Below, in pieces: positions 5,449-8,361 of a DNA stretch of 8,361 nucleotides. Made by a program: the position numbers and the translations under genes. Within the stretch, counting starts at the first letter, position 1; the number at the start of each line of letters is the position of its first letter. Under the pieces are notes generated by a model. The model was not told where the DNA came from and made no database searches. It was given only the letters and a program-made list of their open reading frames with translations. This DNA is from Flavobacteriaceae bacterium (GTDB lineage Bacteria; Bacteroidota; Bacteroidia; Flavobacteriales; Flavobacteriaceae): positions 1 through 8,361 of the forward strand of contig JAESTG010000394.1 of assembly GCA_016763715.1 (NCBI GenBank), given 5' to 3'.

Positions 5449-6793
5449 GATCTTCATTCTATTGCCTATTGTCTTAATCGCGACCTCAACATGGGCTCAA
5501 TCGCAAAAAAATTATACCTTTTCATTAGAAGAAGCTATTACTTTTGCTCTTGACAGCAATTTTACCGCCATCAATGCACGCCGTGATGTTGCCAAAGCCA
5601 TTAAACGAAAATGGGAAGCCACTGCAACTGGTTTGCCGCAAATTAGTGCAGAAATTGGATACCAAAACAACATTAAACAACCCGTAACACTCCTTCCAGC
5701 CGAAATTACAGGTGGTGAACCTGGAACCTTTACGCCAGTAACCTTTGGAACCAAGCAAAATGCAAACGCCGTAGCTACTTTAAATCAGTTGATTTTTGAT
5801 GGTAGCTATTTGGTAGGCTTACAAGCGGCAAGAGCCTTTTTAGACTTTTCTGAAAATGCCAACGAAAAAACACAACTGGAGGTTCGAAAAGGTGTGATTA
5901 ATGCCTACGGAAGTGTCCTATTATCTGAGGAATTAATTTCCATTTTTGAAAAGAATAAAACCAATCTCGAAAAAAATATTTACGAGACAAAGAAAATTTA
6001 TGAAAATGGCCTTATCGAGGAAGAGGATGTTGAACAATTAGAAATTACATTATTGGATGTAGAAACTCAACTAAACAATGTTAAACGTACATCTGTAATT
6101 GCACGTGAAATGTTTAATGTTGGTCTTGGAATTCCTACAGAAAGCAATGTGAATTTTACGGATGATTTAGATATACTCGCAAATCAAAATATTCAGCTAG
6201 AACTAATGGAGAGCGACATAAACATTGAAAAGAATGTAGATTATAAAATTGCATTCAACTTTACTGAACAACGTAGTCTCGAAATGAAATTAGAAAAAAG
6301 CCGAGCCTTACCAACACTAAGCGCATTTGTGAATTACGGAACTCAGGCAAACAGTGAAAGTTTTACCTTTTTAAACGGAGATCAAATTTGGTATCAGTCA
6401 TCTATATTGGGTGTCAAAATGAACATTCCTATTTTTAGTAGCGGACTGAGAAGCGCAAGAACACAACAGGCAAAAATAGCATTAGATCAGGCAGAAACAG
6501 ACCTTGAAGAAACGGTGCAAAATATTCGGTTAGAACTGAATACGTCCAAAAGTAATTATCAACTTGCCATTGAAAATTATGGTAATTCTAAAAAAAATCT
6601 CTCACTTGCTGAACGAATTGAAGGTAAAAATCAAATAAAATTCACAGAAGGATTAGCCACTAGTTTTGAATTACGACAAGCACAGACTCAACTATATACA
6701 GCACAACAACAATACTTTAATGCAATGCTAGAGGTGATAAACTCTAAGGCACAATTAGAAACTGTATTAAACACACCTCAGTTACAAAACTAA
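5441..6793 (+). CDS. TolC-family outer-membrane efflux channel
   Basis: This 450-residue protein is the outer-membrane exit duct of a tripartite pump. It has a Sec signal peptide with likely cleavage after TWA at residue 19. It also has the internal duplication of the outer membrane factor (OMF) family: a first repeat at about 27-245 and a second at about 265-445. Equivalent beta-strand regions occur in each, NQLIFDGSYLVG at 115-126 and MNIPIFSSGLRSAR at 327-340, the latter being the family's PIFxxG-type signature. Long heptad-like helices (about 145-225 and 340-440) correspond to the periplasmic alpha-tunnel. The ATG lies inside the end of tetR (ATGCGTAA, 8-nt overlap), which suggests translational coupling. 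No lipobox is present, unlike many proteobacterial OprM/CusC-type channels. The adaptor gene follows after 33 bp. Confidence 0.93.
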   Translation: MRKIFILLPIVLIATSTWAQSQKNYTFSLEEAITFALDSNFTAINARRDVAKAIKRKWEATATGLPQISAEIGYQNNIKQPVTLLPAEITGGEPGTFTPVTFGTKQNANAVATLNQLIFDGSYLVGLQAARAFLDFSENANEKTQLEVRKGVINAYGSVLLSEELISIFEKNKTNLEKNIYETKKIYENGLIEEEDVEQLEITLLDVETQLNNVKRTSVIAREMFNVGLGIPTESNVNFTDDLDILANQNIQLELMESDINIEKNVDYKIAFNFTEQRSLEMKLEKSRALPTLSAFVNYGTQANSESFTFLNGDQIWYQSSILGVKMNIPIFSSGLRSARTQQAKIALDQAETDLEETVQNIRLELNTSKSNYQLAIENYGNSKKNLSLAERIEGKNQIKFTEGLATSFELRQAQTQLYTAQQQYFNAMLEVINSKAQLETVLNTPQLQN

Positions 6794-6826
6794 CAAAACA
6801 CCAAACGAATTATAAAATCATTGAAG

Positions 6827-7996
6827 ATGAAAAAAATAATCTTAACACTCATTATCGGTTTAACTTTAGCCTCTTGTGGTGGTGATAAAAGCAAATCTGT
6901 TGATAGTCTTTTAGAGACTGGAACACTTACTGAATTAAGAGCAAAGAAAGATGAAATCTCGATCAAGCAAAAAAAGATAACAACTCAATTGACACAATTA
7001 GATCAAGCTATCTCAAAGCTTGACACCATAAAAAAGATTCCGCTCATTACAACATTCAATGCCAAGAATGAATTATTTAATCACTATTTGGAGCTTCAAG
7101 GTAATGTAATGACCAAACAGAATGTTATTATTTACCCTGAAATGAGCGGTCTATTAATCCAAGTATACGTAAGAGAAGGACAGTCCGTTTCTAAAGGACA
7201 GCTACTAGCTCGAATTGATGATGGTGGAATGGCTCAACAAGTGGCTCAACTACAAATTCAAGCAGATTTGGCCAAAACTACATTTGAACGTCAAGAACGT
7301 CTCTGGAAACAAAAAATTGGTAGTGAAATTCAATATCTTCAAGCAAAATCTTCCTATGAAGGCCAACAAAAAATGGTGCAGCAAATGCAAAGCCAATTGG
7401 CTAAGACAGGAGTTAGAGCTCCCTTTTCAGGTATTGTTGATGATATTATTACAGAGCAAGGTACGGTTGTAGGTGCCGGTCAATCCCAGTTAATTCGTAT
7501 TGTGAATTTAAACGAAATGTACATCGAAACCAATGTGCCTGAGAGCTATATTTCCGAAGTAACCAAAAACAAAAAAGTAATTGTTGAATTTCCGATTCTA
7601 GGTAAAACTATAGATGCTACAATACGACAGGCCGGGAATTTCATTAATCCTGCCAATCGGACTTTCAAGGTTGAAATTGCTGTTCCAAATAAAGACAAAA
7701 GCATCAAACCAAACCTCACTGCCCGACTTAAAATTAGCGATTACACTAACGAAAAGGCACTCTTGATTCCTCAAAGTATTATTTCAGAAAATGCTAAAGG
7801 AGAACAATATATCTACATTGTTACTAATAAAAAGGAAAATAATGAAGCCATAGCCCAACGTGTCATTATAGAAACTGGAAGAACACAAGGAGATGTCATT
7901 GAAGTTCTCAAAGGCATTAAGAGCGGTGTAGAAATCGTACGAGAAGGAGCTCGAAGTGTACGAAATGGACAACTGGTTGAAGTTAGTAATGAATAA
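6827..7996 (+). CDS. RND efflux periplasmic adaptor lipoprotein (HlyD/AcrA family)
   Basis: The adaptor bridges the RND pump and the TolC-like channel in the periplasm. The 389-residue protein begins with a lipoprotein signal peptide (lipobox LASC, Cys17 lipidated). An extra Lys/Gln-rich predicted coiled coil at about 34-66 follows. Next comes the split lipoyl/barrel-sandwich domain: first half about 95-132 with MSGLLIQVYVREGQSVSKGQ at 106-125, second half about 194-226 with VRAPFSGIVDD at 196-206. Between the halves lies a short helical hairpin (about 134-193). The beta-barrel (about 227-305) and membrane-proximal domain (about 306-389) complete the fold. I chose the ATG at 6827 over an in-frame TTG two codons earlier (6821), since MKKIILT gives a standard signal peptide. 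The next gene starts 10 bp downstream. Substrates cannot be inferred. Confidence 0.93.
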   Translation: MKKIILTLIIGLTLASCGGDKSKSVDSLLETGTLTELRAKKDEISIKQKKITTQLTQLDQAISKLDTIKKIPLITTFNAKNELFNHYLELQGNVMTKQNVIIYPEMSGLLIQVYVREGQSVSKGQLLARIDDGGMAQQVAQLQIQADLAKTTFERQERLWKQKIGSEIQYLQAKSSYEGQQKMVQQMQSQLAKTGVRAPFSGIVDDIITEQGTVVGAGQSQLIRIVNLNEMYIETNVPESYISEVTKNKKVIVEFPILGKTIDATIRQAGNFINPANRTFKVEIAVPNKDKSIKPNLTARLKISDYTNEKALLIPQSIISENAKGEQYIYIVTNKKENNEAIAQRVIIETGRTQGDVIEVLKGIKSGVEIVREGARSVRNGQLVEVSNE

Positions 7997-8006
7997 ATAA
8001 TCTATC

Positions 8007-8361
8007 ATGACAGAAGAACACAAAAAAGTTAATAAGGAGTTTGCATTGTCATCATGGGCAATTAACAATAAAACGACCATTTATGTCTTGATGATCTTGA
8101 TATTGTTTCTAGGTCTTTCGGCATATTTTAGTATGCCTAGAGAAAGCTTCCCCGAAATTAAGGAAACGAAGATTTACGTTAATTCGATCTACCCTGGAAA
8201 TACAGCAGAAGACATTGAAAAATTAATTACCGACCCGTTGGAGGACAAGCTAAAATCGGTAAGTTATTTGGTGAAAATTACCTCCACCTCTCAAGAAGAC
8301 TTTTCTATCATTATCATTGAATTTGATGAAAAAATCTCCGTTGAAGAAGCCAAACAAAAAG
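8007..8361 (+). CDS. RND-family inner-membrane efflux pump, N-terminal part (cut by window end)
   Basis: The first 118 codons of a proton-driven RND permease are present; full-length members have about 1000-1050 residues. A hydrophilic start, MTEEHKKVNKEFALSSWAIN (1-20), leads into transmembrane segment 1 at about 24-42 (YVLMILILFLGLSAYFSMP at 26-44). The conserved PRESFPEI at 44-51 begins the periplasmic porter domain, followed by YPGNTAEDIEKLITDPLEDK at 62-81. The YPGxxxxxxE and P(I/L)E elements are typical of the multidrug/HAE-type RND group. An in-frame TAA at 7998-8000 just upstream fixes the start region. It is the last visible gene of the tetR-channel-adaptor-pump operon. The catalytic Asp residues of the transmembrane relay lie beyond the window, so drug, metal or lipid specificity cannot be judged. 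Confidence 0.93.
   Translation, partial: MTEEHKKVNKEFALSSWAINNKTTIYVLMILILFLGLSAYFSMPRESFPEIKETKIYVNSIYPGNTAEDIEKLITDPLEDKLKSVSYLVKITSTSQEDFSIIIIEFDEKISVEEAKQK

Noticed and set aside
7784..8080. 98-codon minus-strand frame across the adaptor-pump junction
   Set aside because: It is antisense to two well-supported genes and its Ser/Phe/Asn-rich translation is typical of a shadow.
1..8361. Mobile elements, CRISPR arrays, defence systems or signs of recent transfer
   Set aside because: No direct-repeat arrays, transposase, integrase or toxin-like genes, and base composition appears even across the window; content is core metabolism plus a standard efflux operon.

Overview
The window looks like chromosomal DNA from a member of the Bacteroidota, most likely the Flavobacteriia. 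It is AT-rich, there are no convincing Shine-Dalgarno sequences before the genes, and two gene starts are preceded by the Bacteroidota-type -7 element TAnnTTTG. The proteins read like flavobacterial ones (Lys, Asn, Ile and Glu rich), and the efflux adaptor is a lipoprotein. I see no tRNA, rRNA, CRISPR array, insertion sequence or phage gene. All genes appear intact apart from the two cut by the window ends.

Left part (1-2952, minus strand): an odhA-odhB operon for the 2-oxoglutarate dehydrogenase complex of the TCA cycle. The whole E1 subunit (odhA) is present. Only the first 52 codons of E2 (odhB), covering most of the lipoyl domain with its lipoyl-lysine, lie inside the window.

Middle part (3065-4605): a small secreted, probably outer-membrane beta-barrel protein of unknown function diverges from odhA. 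It converges, with only 5 bp between stop codons, on a short-chain prenyl diphosphate synthase gene. Motifs in that enzyme suggest a geranylgeranyl-type product.

Right part (4606-8361, plus strand): a 231-bp intergenic region with two candidate dyad operators and a TAnnTTTG promoter leads into a tight operon. Its order is TetR-family regulator, TolC-like outer-membrane channel, lipoprotein adaptor of the HlyD/AcrA type, and the N-terminal part of an RND inner-membrane pump cut by the window end. Together these form a tripartite efflux pump spanning both membranes. The regulator overlaps the channel gene by 8 nt, so it is probably made from the same transcript as the pump and represses its own operon.

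Overall this is ordinary core-genome content with no clear sign of a new system. The most interesting features are the half-site cluster over the tetR promoter, the almost leaderless tetR start, the CxC pairs in the regulator, the extra N-terminal coiled coil of the adaptor, and the unassigned outer-membrane protein.
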